From Streptomyces hyaluromycini (GTDB taxonomy: Bacteria > Actinomycetota > Actinomycetes > Streptomycetales > Streptomycetaceae): DNA of 64,000 nt. The notes below the pieces were generated by a model. It did no database searches and was not told the origin of the DNA. It saw only the letters and a list, made by a program, of their open reading frames with translations. Where the stretch lies: assembly GCF_002217755.1 (NCBI RefSeq), contig NZ_BCFL01000016.1:788319-852318 (forward strand), given 5' to 3'. Shown here piece by piece: positions 1 through 7,945 of this stretch (positions within the stretch are counted from its first letter, which is position 1; the number at the start of each line of letters is the position of its first letter). The translations under genes and the position numbers were made by a program.

Positions 1-56
1 ACCGCGCCCGCCCCTACCAGCACCCCGCATCACCCCCCTCTGGAGCGTCCCCGTGA
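1..56 (+). CDS. C-terminal tail of an upstream gene, probably a peptide ABC permease (partial)
   Basis: An open frame enters from the left edge and stops with TGA at 54-56, giving a Pro/Ala-rich tail of 17 residues ([17 protein letters not shown]). The stop overlaps the GTG start of the next gene as GTGA, the usual coupling in peptide transporter operons. By gene order this should be the last part of a DppC-type permease. Identity is inferred from context only, because too little sequence is present. Confidence 0.4.
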   Translation, partial: RARPYQHPASPPSGASP

Positions 57-1090
57 CGAGCACCGATCAGCAGCCCTTCCTGTCCGTCAAGGACCTGAAG
101 GTGCACTTCTCGACCGAGGACGGCGTCGTCAAGGCCGTCGACGGCCTCTCCTTCGACCTCATGCGCGGCAAGACGCTGGGCATCGTGGGTGAGTCGGGGT
201 CCGGCAAGTCGGTCACCAACCTGACCATCCTGGGCCTGCACAACCCGGACAGCACCGCGGTCGAGGGCTCCATCGAGCTGGACGGCCAGGAGCTGAACGG
301 CGCCCCGGAGAAGACGCTGGAGCACCTCCGCGGCAACAAGATGGCGATGATCTTCCAGGACGCCCTGGCCTCGCTGTCGCCGTACCACACCATCGGCGCG
401 CAGATCGGCGAGGTGTACCGCAAGCACAAGGGCGCCTCCAAGAAGGAGGCCCGCGAGCGGGCCATCGAGATGCTCCGGCGGGTCGGTATCCCGCAGCCGG
501 AGAGCCGGGTGGACAACTACCCGCACGAGTTCTCCGGCGGTATGCGCCAGCGGGCGATGATCGCCATGGCCCTGGTCTGCGACCCCGAACTGCTGATCGC
601 CGACGAGCCGACCACCGCGCTCGACGTGACGGTCCAGGCCCAGATCATGGACCTGCTCAAGGACCTCCAGCGGGAGTTCGGCACCGCGATCATCTTCATC
701 ACCCACGACCTGGGCGTGATCGCCGACATCGCCGACGAGGTCCTGGTCATGTATGGCGGCCGGTGCGTGGAGCGCGGCACGAAGAAGGAGGTGCTGCGCA
801 GCCCGCAGCACCCGTACACGTGGGGCCTGCTGGCTTCCATGCCGAGCCTGGACGGCCCGGTGGACGTCCCGCTGAACCCGATCCCCGGTTCCCCGCCCTC
901 CCTTCTCAACCCGCCCTCCGGCTGCCGTTTCCACCCGCGCTGCGCCTTCGCCGAGAAGGTGGGCGGCAACCGGTGTGCCACGGAGAGCCCGGTCCTTGAG
1001 ATCACGGACGGCCGGGGCAGTGCCTGCCACCTGACCGACGAGCAGCGGACCGAGCACCTCGCCGACCTGACCGCGGCCAAGCACCACTGA
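53..1090 (+). CDS. Oligo/dipeptide ABC transporter ATP-binding protein (DppD/OppD type)
   Basis: This 345-aa cytoplasmic ATPase would power peptide uptake together with the next gene product and the upstream permeases. Visible features are Walker A GESGSGKS (residues 46-53), the signature FSGGMRQR, Walker [13 protein letters not shown], the switch region ITHDLGV, and the C-terminal oligopeptide-ATPase extension ending in [11 protein letters not shown]. The GTG start overlaps the upstream stop. Length and domain order are normal for the family. It is paralogous to the ATPase at 7946-9007, so two peptide transporters sit within 7 kb. The substrate cannot be read from the ATPase. Confidence 0.93.
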   Translation: MTSTDQQPFLSVKDLKVHFSTEDGVVKAVDGLSFDLMRGKTLGIVGESGSGKSVTNLTILGLHNPDSTAVEGSIELDGQELNGAPEKTLEHLRGNKMAMIFQDALASLSPYHTIGAQIGEVYRKHKGASKKEARERAIEMLRRVGIPQPESRVDNYPHEFSGGMRQRAMIAMALVCDPELLIADEPTTALDVTVQAQIMDLLKDLQREFGTAIIFITHDLGVIADIADEVLVMYGGRCVERGTKKEVLRSPQHPYTWGLLASMPSLDGPVDVPLNPIPGSPPSLLNPPSGCRFHPRCAFAEKVGGNRCATESPVLEITDGRGSACHLTDEQRTEHLADLTAAKHH

Positions 1091-1116
1091 CGTACAAGAG
1101 ACGGGACATCACCACC

Positions 1117-2160
1117 ATGAGCAGCACCACTCCCCTCCTGGACGTCTCCGGGCTGACCAAGCACTTCCCGATCAAGGGCGGCTTCCCGATCCGGCGCACG
1201 GTCGGCGCGGTCCAGGCCGTCGACGGCCTGGACTTCCAGGTCGCCGAGGGCGAGAGCCTCGGCCTGGTCGGCGAGTCCGGCTGCGGCAAGTCCACGACCG
1301 GCCGGCTGATCACCCGCCTGCTGGAACCGACCGCCGGCAAGGTCAGCTACCGGGGCCAGGACATCACGCACGCCAACCGCAAGGAACTGGCGCCGATCCG
1401 GTCCGAGATCCAGATGATCTTCCAGGACCCGTACGCCTCGCTGAACCCCCGCCACACGGTCGGCAAGATCATCTCCGGCCCGATGGAGATCAACAACGTC
1501 AACCCGGCCGGCGGTCGTGAGAACCGGGTCCGGGAGCTGCTGGAGATTGTCGGCCTCAACCCCGAGCACTACAACCGCTTCCCGCACGAGTTCTCCGGCG
1601 GCCAGCGCCAGCGCATCGGCGTGGCCCGCGCCCTGGCCCTGCAGCCGAAGCTGATCGTCGCCGACGAACCGGTCTCGGCGCTCGACGTCTCCATCCAGGC
1701 CCAGGTCGTGAACCTTCTCCAGAAGGTCCAGAAGGAACTGGGCATCGCGTTCGTCTTCATCGCCCACGACCTGGCGATCGTGCGGCACTTCTCACAGCGC
1801 GTCGCGGTCATGTACCTCGGTAAGATCGTCGAGATCGCCGATCGCGAGGACCTGTACGACAACCCGCGCCACCCCTACACGCGGGCCCTGCTGTCCGCCG
1901 TGCCCGAGGCGACGGTGGACGCGGAGCCGCGCGAGCGGATCCGCCTGGTCGGAGACGTGCCGTCGCCGATCAACCCGCCGTCCGGCTGCCGCTTCCGCAC
2001 CCGTTGCTGGAAGGCGACGGAGAAGTGCGCGACGGAGGCTCCGCCGCTGGTCCAGGCCGACGGCAACAAGCCCGGCCACCTCACCGCCTGCCACTACCCC
2101 GAGGTGCGGGACACGGTTCCCGCCCCGCGCCTCTCCAAGGACCCCGAGGCAGCGGCCTGA
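1117..2160 (+). CDS. Oligo/dipeptide ABC transporter ATP-binding protein (DppF/OppF type)
   Basis: This 347-aa protein is the second ATPase of the peptide importer and would form a heterodimer with the preceding DppD-type subunit. It has Walker [10 protein letters not shown] (52-60), signature [15 protein letters not shown], Walker [15 protein letters not shown], and the C-terminal [14 protein letters not shown] extension. The gene follows its neighbour after 26 nt and is the last of the operon, with a strong hairpin about 90 bp downstream. It is very similar over its whole length to the ATPase at 6816-7928, so the two transporters probably share ancestry. Confidence 0.93.
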   Translation: MSSTTPLLDVSGLTKHFPIKGGFPIRRTVGAVQAVDGLDFQVAEGESLGLVGESGCGKSTTGRLITRLLEPTAGKVSYRGQDITHANRKELAPIRSEIQMIFQDPYASLNPRHTVGKIISGPMEINNVNPAGGRENRVRELLEIVGLNPEHYNRFPHEFSGGQRQRIGVARALALQPKLIVADEPVSALDVSIQAQVVNLLQKVQKELGIAFVFIAHDLAIVRHFSQRVAVMYLGKIVEIADREDLYDNPRHPYTRALLSAVPEATVDAEPRERIRLVGDVPSPINPPSGCRFRTRCWKATEKCATEAPPLVQADGNKPGHLTACHYPEVRDTVPAPRLSKDPEAAA

Positions 2161-2248
2161 CACACCCCTTTTTCCGTCAGCCGCCGCCTGCGGATCGGAC
2201 TTTCACCGGCCCATTGACCCGAGCCCTGAACGTCCGCTCCAGGGGAGC

Positions 2249-2280
2249 AAGGGCCCGCACCTCCCCAGGTGCGGGCCCTT
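2249..2280 (+). terminator. Intrinsic-terminator-like hairpin after the peptide transporter operon
   Basis: The arms 2249-2262 and 2267-2280 are perfectly complementary (14 bp, including GGGCCCGCACCT) around a CCCC loop. It lies between the stop of the DppF-type gene (2160) and the convergent gene ending at 2282, so it can end transcription from both sides. The T tract is only two or three bases, as is common in Streptomyces. Confidence 0.85.
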
Positions 2281-2281
2281 C

Positions 2282-2587
2282 TCATACGTCGACGAAGATT
2301 TCCTCGGCGTCATTCGCGCGCAAGGCCCGGATCACCCAGGTTGTGAGCTCATCCGGGTCCTTGCTGGCGTTCACCCGCGCACGAACATCGTCACCAACCG
2401 AGATGCCGCGCCATTCCAAGACGCTCACGACCATCTCGTAACGCTCCCGAAGGCGCCCGGCCCGGAATCCTTCCTCCCAGCCCTCGCTCCGGGCCTCGCT
2501 CTGAGCCTCTCGCCGGCCCTCCACACGTCCTTCCTCGCGCACCTGCTCCGCCAGCGGATGCCGCCAGAAGTACTGAATCCCCGTCAC
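2282..2587 (-). CDS. Stand-alone Rpn C-terminal domain protein (RpnS-like, possible antitoxin)
   Basis: The 101-aa product starts at GTG 2587 behind a strong SD (AGGAGGAG at 2592-2599, 4-nt spacer). It matches the C-terminal 101 residues of the adjacent Rpn nuclease: the start (IQYFWRH.LAEQVREEGR), the charged EGR-rich helix and the end (WRG...RVxA..D.L..W..RA...DA.E.F) all align. The nuclease core is absent, and the 183 bp upstream do not resemble it, so this looks like a partial duplicate with its own translation signals. In Rpn proteins the C-terminal domain made from an internal start acts as antitoxin. That role is inference here; a decaying remnant is the alternative. Confidence 0.65.
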   Translation of the reverse strand: MTGIQYFWRHPLAEQVREEGRVEGRREAQSEARSEGWEEGFRAGRLRERYEMVVSVLEWRGISVGDDVRARVNASKDPDELTTWVIRALRANDAEEIFVDV

Positions 2588-2770
2588 CCGGCTCCTCCTA
2601 GTCCACTCCGTCCGACTACCGACCGCCCGGCAGCGACAGCCTCTACTGGCCGCCCACTCGCTTTCCCCCGCGGCAGTGAGCCATGGCCAAGGGTGATCGG
2701 AGGGTCGCGGCACCCTCGACTTGGTTCGCGGAAACACAGCTCTGCCCCCAGAGGCAGGCGGCCCCAACAC

Positions 2771-3076
2771 TCACTCTCCGGCGAACAACTCCGCAGCGTC
2801 CGTGACGTGCATCGCCCGTTGCGTCCAGGCTTCCAGCTGGTCCAGGTCCGTACAGGCCTTCACCCGCTCGCGGACAGCGAAGGTCACCGGCATGCCGCGC
2901 CACTGCAAGATCTGGAGAACCGTCTCGGCCTTGGCCTCGGCCCAGCCTTGCTCGCGCCCTTCCCGACGCCCTTCCTGGCGGCCTTCCTCGCGGCCCTCCT
3001 CGCGGCCTTCCTCGCGGCCTTCCTCGCGCACCTGCTCGGCCAGTTCGTGCCTCCAGAAGTACTGGATCTCCGTCAT
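2771..3076 (-). CDS. Possible intragenic RpnS protein from an internal start in the rpn gene
   Basis: In frame inside the Rpn gene, an ATG at 3074-3076 (residue 215 of the long product) is preceded by GGAGGGA (complement of 3081-3087) with a 5-nt spacer. The product is 101 aa, MTEIQYFWRH..., exactly the length and start point of the stand-alone homologue at 2282-2587. A separately translated C-terminal domain that inhibits the full nuclease is known for E. coli Rpn proteins. Use of this start here is inferred from the SD and the matching boundary. Confidence 0.5.
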   Translation of the reverse strand: MTEIQYFWRHELAEQVREEGREEGREEGREEGRQEGRREGREQGWAEAKAETVLQILQWRGMPVTFAVRERVKACTDLDQLEAWTQRAMHVTDAAELFAGE

Positions 3077-3718
3077 CAGGTCCCTCCACATCTGCTTCGC
3101 CTTGGAATCAGCCAGGCACGAGTCGACGAACTGCACGAGGACCGCGGCACTGTCACGGTCGATGGTTTTCAAGGCGGCTGCCAGGGATTCCAGTATGGCC
3201 GCGGCCCGCGGACCCCGCCCGTGTGTCATGGCCGAAAGCGCCGCAAGAGATACGTCGCTCTCGGCCTGCCGCTTGTCCGCGATCACCGGCACGTTGTCCG
3301 GCCCCAGCACCAACGGCCGTACCGTCAGCGAATCCCATCCTGGGAACCCCAGCTGGATGGGGCGCGACGCCCACTGCGCCGTCGCACTGCTCTGCGTGAT
3401 GACGATGAGCACCGGCTCACAGCGGGGCTTCTCGTAGAGATACGACAGGTAGTAAGGCCAGCTTCCGCGCTTGCGGTCATCGATCTTCCCCTGTGACTCG
3501 ACGACCAGCAGATACGTCCCCTGCTCCGTCTCCGCCCGCAGCAACGTATCCACCCGGCGCTCGACCGGCTGGGCCTCCGTGAGATCCACGTTCAGCGCGG
3601 CGAACTTCAGAGGTTCCGGAAACGGCAGAGCCAAGACCTGCCGTAAGGCCTTGGTCAGCAACCCCGGCTCCTTCTGGAAGATCCGGTGCAACGCCTCATG
3701 CGACGACCCCACCATCAC
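2771..3718 (-). CDS. Rpn family PD-(D/E)XK nuclease / putative transposase-like protein
   Basis: This 315-aa protein belongs to the recombination-promoting nuclease (Rpn, transposase_31-like) group. The PD-(D/E)XK core is visible as RVDTLLRAE followed by the beta strand YLLVVESQGK (D, E-x-Q-x-K pattern). The C-terminal third has tandem EEGR repeats forming a charged helix. Its GTG start overlaps the stop of the upstream ATPase gene as GTGA. Codon 25 is TTA (3644-3646), so full-length synthesis may depend on bldA. An internal SD and ATG at 3076 could yield a separate 101-aa C-terminal protein. The DNA target and role (genome recombination, phage defence) are not shown by the sequence. Confidence 0.8.
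   Translation of the reverse strand: MMVGSSHEALHRIFQKEPGLLTKALRQVLALPFPEPLKFAALNVDLTEAQPVERRVDTLLRAETEQGTYLLVVESQGKIDDRKRGSWPYYLSYLYEKPRCEPVLIVITQSSATAQWASRPIQLGFPGWDSLTVRPLVLGPDNVPVIADKRQAESDVSLAALSAMTHGRGPRAAAILESLAAALKTIDRDSAAVLVQFVDSCLADSKAKQMWRDLMTEIQYFWRHELAEQVREEGREEGREEGREEGRQEGRREGREQGWAEAKAETVLQILQWRGMPVTFAVRERVKACTDLDQLEAWTQRAMHVTDAAELFAGE
2970..3033 (+). repeat. 12-bp tandem repeat coding for EEGR units in the rpn gene
   Basis: The plus strand repeats close variants of TTCCTCGCGGCC about five times, coding for the run of EEGR/QEGR on the minus strand. Such repeats can change copy number by slippage. Multiples of 12 bp keep the frame and only change helix length. Confidence 0.8.
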
Positions 3719-4119
3719 GCCACCCCCAACTCACACCACACGTACTTGCCCCGCTCCCCGAACCGGGCCGACGGCTGCCAGCCCCAGCAGTCCGCACACG
3801 CCACCACCAGCCCCAACCCCCGCCCCTGCTCCCGGTCCGTCACCACCTCCAACGACCCCGGCGGCTCCGGAGGCACGGGATCCGCATCCCACGCCCCGAT
3901 CCACACGACGCCCTCCGGGGAGCGCCGGACCCTGAGTGCCGCCGGCCCCTTCGTGTGCCGTACGGCATTGGAGACCAGCTCCGCAGCGAGCAGCTCTGCG
4001 GTGTCGGCGAGGCCGATCAACCCGTGCATCGTCAGGATCAGACGCAGGGTGCGACGGCAGATCGTCACCGCTCTGGGGTCGTTGGGGATGTAGAGCGTGT
4101 AGTCCCAGGTCTCGGGCAT
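3715..4119 (-). CDS. ATP-binding protein, RsbW/SpoIIAB-like anti-sigma kinase fold
   Basis: This 134-aa protein has a HATPase_c_2 domain over nearly its whole length: N-box ELVSNAVRHT (about residues 47-56), the DAD segment near 78 and the glycine box GRGLGLVVA. Such small ATPases act as anti-sigma or regulatory partners and often lie beside XRE/DUF5753 and DUF397 genes (WhiJ-type sets), as here. It is divergent from the regulator at 4318 and coupled by GTGA to the Rpn nuclease gene, an unusual operon partner. Its binding partner is unknown. Confidence 0.85.
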   Translation of the reverse strand: MPETWDYTLYIPNDPRAVTICRRTLRLILTMHGLIGLADTAELLAAELVSNAVRHTKGPAALRVRRSPEGVVWIGAWDADPVPPEPPGSLEVVTDREQGRGLGLVVACADCWGWQPSARFGERGKYVWCELGVA

Positions 4120-4317
4120 GCGTCATCAACTCCAGGCGGATGAAGGGGATTTCACGCAGGGTGGCATCGCCGCACGAGAACGGTGCGGTGCACTTCCGCA
4201 GCGTGTGCGTTACGTCACCGACAGTAGAGTCATAATTTGGGACGGTGCAAGTCGCTGCCGTAATCTTCCCCTCGAACGAGGTGCTGCTTCGCGGCAGTTC
4301 TCGGCGAGGAGGAAGAC
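4120..4317. promoter_or_regulatory. Divergent promoter region between the ATPase and the XRE/DUF5753 regulator
   Basis: This 198-bp spacer separates two divergent starts. On the plus strand TTACGT (4210-4215) and CATAAT (4231-4236) form a weak -35/-10 pair with a 15-bp gap toward the regulator. The regulator has a strong SD, GAGGAGGAAG, ending a few bases before its ATG. No operator could be assigned. Confidence 0.4.
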
Positions 4318-5169
4318 ATGACGCGCAGGAAACAACCCACTGCACGTCAGGCGCGCCTGGGTTCCGAGTTGCGCAAGCTCCGCGAGGCCGCGGGGCTGAA
4401 AGGGCTGGAAGCTGCCGCACTGCTCGGGACCGACTCGGCTCAGATCAGCCAGATCGAGTTCGGCACGGCAGGCGTGAGCGAGGAGCGCGTACGGCGACTG
4501 GCCGCCCATTACTCCTGCACGGACGCGGAGTTGATCGAGGCGCTGGTGTCGGTGGCGACCGACCGGACCCGGGGGTGGTGGGAGGAGTACCGGGGTCTGC
4601 TGCCGACGCCGTTTCTGGATCTCGCCGAGCTGGAGTACCACTCCTCGTACCGCCTCGACGTGGAGTTCCTGCACATCCCCGGTCTGTTCCAGACGGAGGA
4701 CCACGCCCGCGCCATCTTCTCGTACCGGGTCCCCGAACTCCCCGCGGACGAGCTTGAGCTGCGCGTCCGTCACCGCATGGCACGCAAGGCAGTCATCGAA
4801 GAGCCGGCCCGTGTTCCCTACGAGGCCGTCATCCACGAGGCAGCCCTGCGCATCAGGGTCTGCGACCGGGCCGCCACGCGTGCCCAGCTCGACCGCATCC
4901 TGGAGTTCTCCGAAGCACCCCACATCACCGTCCGGGTCATTCCGTTCGACCTGGACGGCTTCGCCGGAGCGACGAACGCCATGATGTACGCGGGCGGCGC
5001 CGTGCCCAAGCTGGACACAGCGGTACGCGATGCGCCGCAGGGCGCGGGGTTCATCGACTCGGAGGCCCAACTCGGGTCTTTTCGAACGCTCTTCCGTAAG
5101 GTGGAGTCCGCGTCCCTCGACCCCGAGCGGTCGCGCGACTTCATCCACAACCTGACGAAAGAGCTGTGA
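4318..5169 (+). CDS. XRE-family regulator with C-terminal DUF5753 (WhiJ-like)
   Basis: The 283-aa protein has an N-terminal helix-turn-helix (about residues 12-65; RKLREAAGLKGLEAAALLGTDSAQISQIE) and a long C-terminal domain of the DUF5753 type (WWEEYRGLLP...YRLDVEFLHIPGLFQTEDHARA...RQ/RH..R). This family acts with small DUF397 proteins in Streptomyces developmental control and other switches. The start is set by the SD GAGGAGGAAG. Its stop overlaps the DUF397 gene as GTGA, so both are co-translated. The signal sensed by DUF5753 is unknown. Confidence 0.9.
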   Translation: MTRRKQPTARQARLGSELRKLREAAGLKGLEAAALLGTDSAQISQIEFGTAGVSEERVRRLAAHYSCTDAELIEALVSVATDRTRGWWEEYRGLLPTPFLDLAELEYHSSYRLDVEFLHIPGLFQTEDHARAIFSYRVPELPADELELRVRHRMARKAVIEEPARVPYEAVIHEAALRIRVCDRAATRAQLDRILEFSEAPHITVRVIPFDLDGFAGATNAMMYAGGAVPKLDTAVRDAPQGAGFIDSEAQLGSFRTLFRKVESASLDPERSRDFIHNLTKEL

Positions 5170-5375
5170 GGCACACCGTGGCCCCTGACAAGTGGCGCAG
5201 GTCGTCCTACTCGGGAAGCGGCGACGGCAACAACTGCGTCGAGGTAGCCCACCACCCCGCCCACATATCCGTCCGTGACTCCAAAGCCCCCGCCAGAGCC
5301 GCCCTCACCTTCCCCGCCGCCGCCTTCGCGGGCTTTCTCGCGGGGCTCAAAGTGCCTGGTTCCACAGGAAGTTGA
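5166..5375 (+). CDS. DUF397 small protein (WhiJ/BldB-neighbourhood type)
   Basis: The 69-aa product shows the DUF397 pattern: KWRRSSYSGSGDGNNCVEVA, then ISVRDSK and a C-terminal segment ending AAFAGFLAGLK. Proteins of this family bind or antagonise the paired XRE/DUF5753 regulator. The GTG start lies in the GTGA overlap with the regulator gene, indicating coupled translation. Length is typical. Confidence 0.9.
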   Translation: MRHTVAPDKWRRSSYSGSGDGNNCVEVAHHPAHISVRDSKAPARAALTFPAAAFAGFLAGLKVPGSTGS

Positions 5376-5420
5376 TAGATGCTCAAGAAGTAAGCCGTTC
5401 CTGACCCGTCGTTCAACATC

Positions 5421-6179
5421 ATGTGGCACACTGCCGCGGTGGTCGATCATTCGTACGCGGATCTCTCGCTCGCCGCGCTCTACGACAGCCTCAACCCGTG
5501 GGGGCCGGGTGACGACTTCTACCTGGACCTGGTGATGGCGGCCGGGTCCGTGCTCGATGTCGGCTGCGGTACCGGGCGGTTGCTGCGCGGGGCGCGGGCC
5601 GAAGGGCACGGCGGGCGGCTGACGGGGCTGGAGCCGGCCGCGGCGATGCTCGTACAGGCGCGTCGGGCCGAACCCGCCGTCGAGTGGGTGCTCGGCGATC
5701 TGCGTACCCGCCGCTGGGACACCGACGACTTCGATCTCGTCGTGATGACCGGTCACGCGTTCCAGGAGCTGCTCGGGGACGAGGAGTTGAGGGCGGCGCT
5801 GACCGCCGTGCGTTGTGCGCTGTCCGCGACGGGGCGCTTCGTGTTCGAGACCCGTAACCCCGCCGCCCGGGCCTGGGAGGGCTGGACCCCCGACCGGGTG
5901 CGTCAGATCGCCGGCCCGGACGGCTGTGCCGTCCGGGTCTGGCACGAGGTCGAGGGGCCGCCGAGCGGGGAACGGGTGACCTTCACCGAGACGTACGAGG
6001 GCGGGACCTGGACACAGCCTCAGGTGTGCCGGTCCACCCTGCGTTTCCTCGGGCCCGACGCCCTCGCCGGTTTCCTGGGCGGTGCCGGTCTGGAGGTCGT
6101 CGAGCAGTACGGCGACTGGGCGCGCGGGCCGCTGTCCCCCGGCAGCCCCGAGATCATCACGGTCGCCCGACGCGCCTGA
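5421..6179 (+). CDS. SAM-dependent class I methyltransferase
   Basis: The 252-aa protein has a Rossmann-type methyltransferase core. Motif I VLDVGCGTGRLL is at residues 44-55, an acidic ribose-contacting position follows in TGLEPAAAM, and motif IV-like FDLVVMTGHAFQEL comes after it. The C-terminal half is a beta-rich lid (GERVTFTETYEGGTWTQPQVCRSTLRFL) seen in small-molecule methyltransferases. No good SD precedes ATG 5421, and a GTG at 5439 is an alternative start. Its 3' end overlaps the convergent gene by 23 bp. The substrate is not predictable. Confidence 0.85.
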   Translation: MWHTAAVVDHSYADLSLAALYDSLNPWGPGDDFYLDLVMAAGSVLDVGCGTGRLLRGARAEGHGGRLTGLEPAAAMLVQARRAEPAVEWVLGDLRTRRWDTDDFDLVVMTGHAFQELLGDEELRAALTAVRCALSATGRFVFETRNPAARAWEGWTPDRVRQIAGPDGCAVRVWHEVEGPPSGERVTFTETYEGGTWTQPQVCRSTLRFLGPDALAGFLGGAGLEVVEQYGDWARGPLSPGSPEIITVARRA

Positions 6180-6549
6180 GGCCCGTGGACACCAGGCCGC
6201 GGTGGGTGTTCTTCCGGTTGTTCTCCTGGCGCTTCCGCAGCAGCCTCAGGACCAGCCGGACCAGGACGACCTGGACGATGCCCGCGACGGCGTGGACGGA
6301 CGGGGCGTACGTGTCGGGGCCGGGGCTGTAGTCGTCGTAGCCGAAGACCACCGCGCCGAGGAGGAACAGGATCGTCGTCACGACGCCCGAGGGGAAGGTG
6401 ATGACGGTGACGGCCGCGGTCGCGGCGTCCAGGCCGCGTTCGACGCTCAGGTAGTCGAGACCGAAGACCGCTGCGAGGTACGCCAGGGCGAGGAGCACGC
6501 CCGTCCTCCGGGACGGGCGTGTCGTGATCTTGACTTCCGTGCTCGTCAT
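6157..6549 (-). CDS. Small hypothetical membrane protein, three predicted helices
   Basis: The 130-aa product has a short basic N-terminus and three hydrophobic stretches (about residues 18-34, 45-68 and 85-105), ending in a basic tail rich in Arg and Lys. I do not recognise a family. The tail overlaps the convergent methyltransferase gene. The fold-back element at 6641-6819 lies upstream, so its promoter must be within about 90 bp of the start or in that element. Confidence 0.65.
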   Translation of the reverse strand: MTSTEVKITTRPSRRTGVLLALAYLAAVFGLDYLSVERGLDAATAAVTVITFPSGVVTTILFLLGAVVFGYDDYSPGPDTYAPSVHAVAGIVQVVLVRLVLRLLRKRQENNRKNTHRGLVSTGLRRVGRP

Positions 6550-6640
6550 GCGTCGCCCAAGGTGTGATGCAGCGGATCGGGTCCTTGAGGTTACCGACGG
6601 GCTCGGACCAGGGCCTCTCCGCCTCCCTCACACGGGCGCC

Positions 6641-6819
6641 CTAGGGCCTGTCTGACCATTCCCGTCGTCGCCCGGAGGGCGGCCTCGCGGCGTCAGGTGC
6701 GTGCTCTCGGCGTGCCGGGCGTAGGCCCTCGTACTGGACGTACTTGGGTCTGCGCCCGGTGCGGCGAGAGTGCGTGCATGGCGTCGCGAGGCAGACGGGA
6801 ATTGTCAGACAGGCCCTAG
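6641..6819. repeat. Fold-back palindromic element with 26-bp terminal inverted repeats (MITE-like)
   Basis: The ends are inverted copies: CTAGGGCCTGTCTGAC then ATTCCCGTC at 6641-6666, mirrored at 6794-6819 with one mismatch. The palindrome continues imperfectly inward (CCTCGCG.CG.C and CTCTCG blocks) to a centre near 6730, apart from about 17 bp present only in the left arm. There is no coding sequence. It sits between two minus-strand genes, and its right end supplies the TAG stop of the ABC ATPase gene. The CTAG at each end could be part of the repeat or a target duplication. Confidence 0.8.
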
Positions 6820-7928
6820 CCCTCCTCCTCCAGCGCGGCCAGCGCCGGATCCAGCACGATGTCCTCGTCCCGGGCCTCCGTCGTCGGGTCCTCCGGGAAG
6901 TGGCAGGCCGTGAGGTGGCCCGCGTGGTTGCCGGAGATCTGGACCAGCGGGGGTTCCTCCGTCGCGCACTTGTCCTGGGCCTTCCAGCAGCGGGTGCGGA
7001 AGCGGCAGCCGGACGGCGGGGAGATGGGGGACGGGACGTCGCCGGCCAGGCGGATGCGTTCACGGCCGGCCGAGTCGCCGTCGTCCGTGAGGCTGACCTC
7101 GGGGACGGCGGACAGGAGGGCGTGGGTGTAGGGGTGGCGGGGGCGGGTGTAGATCGCCTCCCGGTCGCCGACCTCGATGATCTTGCCGAGGTACATCACC
7201 GCGACGCGCTGCGAGAAGTGCCGTACCACCGCCAGGTCGTGGGCGATGAACAGGAACGCGATGCCCAGTTCCCTCTGTACCTCCTGGAGGAGGTTGACCA
7301 CCTGGGCCTGGATGGAGACGTCGAGCGCCGAGACCGGTTCGTCGGCGACGATCAGCTTCGGTTCCAGGGCCAGGGCACGGGCCACGCCGATGCGCTGGCG
7401 CTGGCCGCCGGAGAACTCGTGCGGGAAGCGGTTGTAGTGCTCGGGGTTGAGGCCGACGATCTCCAGCAGCTCCCGTACCCGCTTCTCGCGGCCGCCGTCC
7501 GGTTCTATCCCGTTGATCTCCATCGGGCCCGAGATGATCTTGCCGACCGTCTGGCGCGGGTTCAGTGACGAGTACGGGTCCTGGAAGATCATCTGGATCT
7601 CGGAGCGGACCGGCGCCAGCTCCCTGCGCGAGGCGTGGCTGATGTCCTGGCCGCGGTAGCTGATCGAGCCGTTCGTCGGTTCCAGCAGGCGGGTGATCAG
7701 CCGGCCGGTCGTGGACTTGCCGCAGCCGGACTCGCCGACCAGGCCGAAGCTCTCCCCCACCCGCACGGTGAGGTCGATGCCGTCCACCGCCTGGACGTGC
7801 CCGATCGTGCGCCGGATCGGGAAACCGCCCTTGACCGGGAAGTACTTGGTCAGCCCGGAGACCTCCAGGAGAGGCTCCCCCACGGTGACGGGATTGTGCT
7901 GAGCCGGGAGGACCATGTCCTCTGTCAT
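6816..7928 (-). CDS. Peptide ABC transporter ATP-binding protein (DppF/OppF type)
   Basis: The start was set at ATG 7928, with GGAGGA about 9 nt upstream, giving 370 aa; a longer open frame upstream lacks signals. Walker [10 protein letters not shown], signature [15 protein letters not shown], Walker [13 protein letters not shown] and the oligopeptide C-terminal motif [14 protein letters not shown] are present. It is the last gene of a five-gene operon and follows the DppD-type gene after 17 nt. Its stop codon lies inside the fold-back element. It is a close paralogue of the ATPase at 1117-2160. Confidence 0.92.
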   Translation of the reverse strand: MTEDMVLPAQHNPVTVGEPLLEVSGLTKYFPVKGGFPIRRTIGHVQAVDGIDLTVRVGESFGLVGESGCGKSTTGRLITRLLEPTNGSISYRGQDISHASRRELAPVRSEIQMIFQDPYSSLNPRQTVGKIISGPMEINGIEPDGGREKRVRELLEIVGLNPEHYNRFPHEFSGGQRQRIGVARALALEPKLIVADEPVSALDVSIQAQVVNLLQEVQRELGIAFLFIAHDLAVVRHFSQRVAVMYLGKIIEVGDREAIYTRPRHPYTHALLSAVPEVSLTDDGDSAGRERIRLAGDVPSPISPPSGCRFRTRCWKAQDKCATEEPPLVQISGNHAGHLTACHFPEDPTTEARDEDIVLDPALAALEEEG

Positions 7929-7945
7929 GACGTGTCCTCCAGGAC

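Noticed and set aside
2004..2441. Plus-strand open frame overlapping the ATPase end and the small Rpn-like gene
   Set aside because: It crosses the strong hairpin at 2249-2280 and is the shadow of the two real genes; no SD or family motif.
2588..2770. N-terminal extension of the stand-alone Rpn C-terminal frame
   Set aside because: The upstream 61 codons have no similarity to the nuclease core or any family, while the GTG at 2587 has a strong SD and matches the homologous start.
2970..3033. CRISPR-like array suspected from short repeats
   Set aside because: The 12-bp units are contiguous, lack spacers and code for EEGR repeats in the rpn gene.
3731..4420. Minus-strand frame of 229 codons across the divergent promoter region
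   Set aside because: It overlaps the ATPase gene out of frame and the regulator start, and its composition is typical of a high-GC shadow frame.
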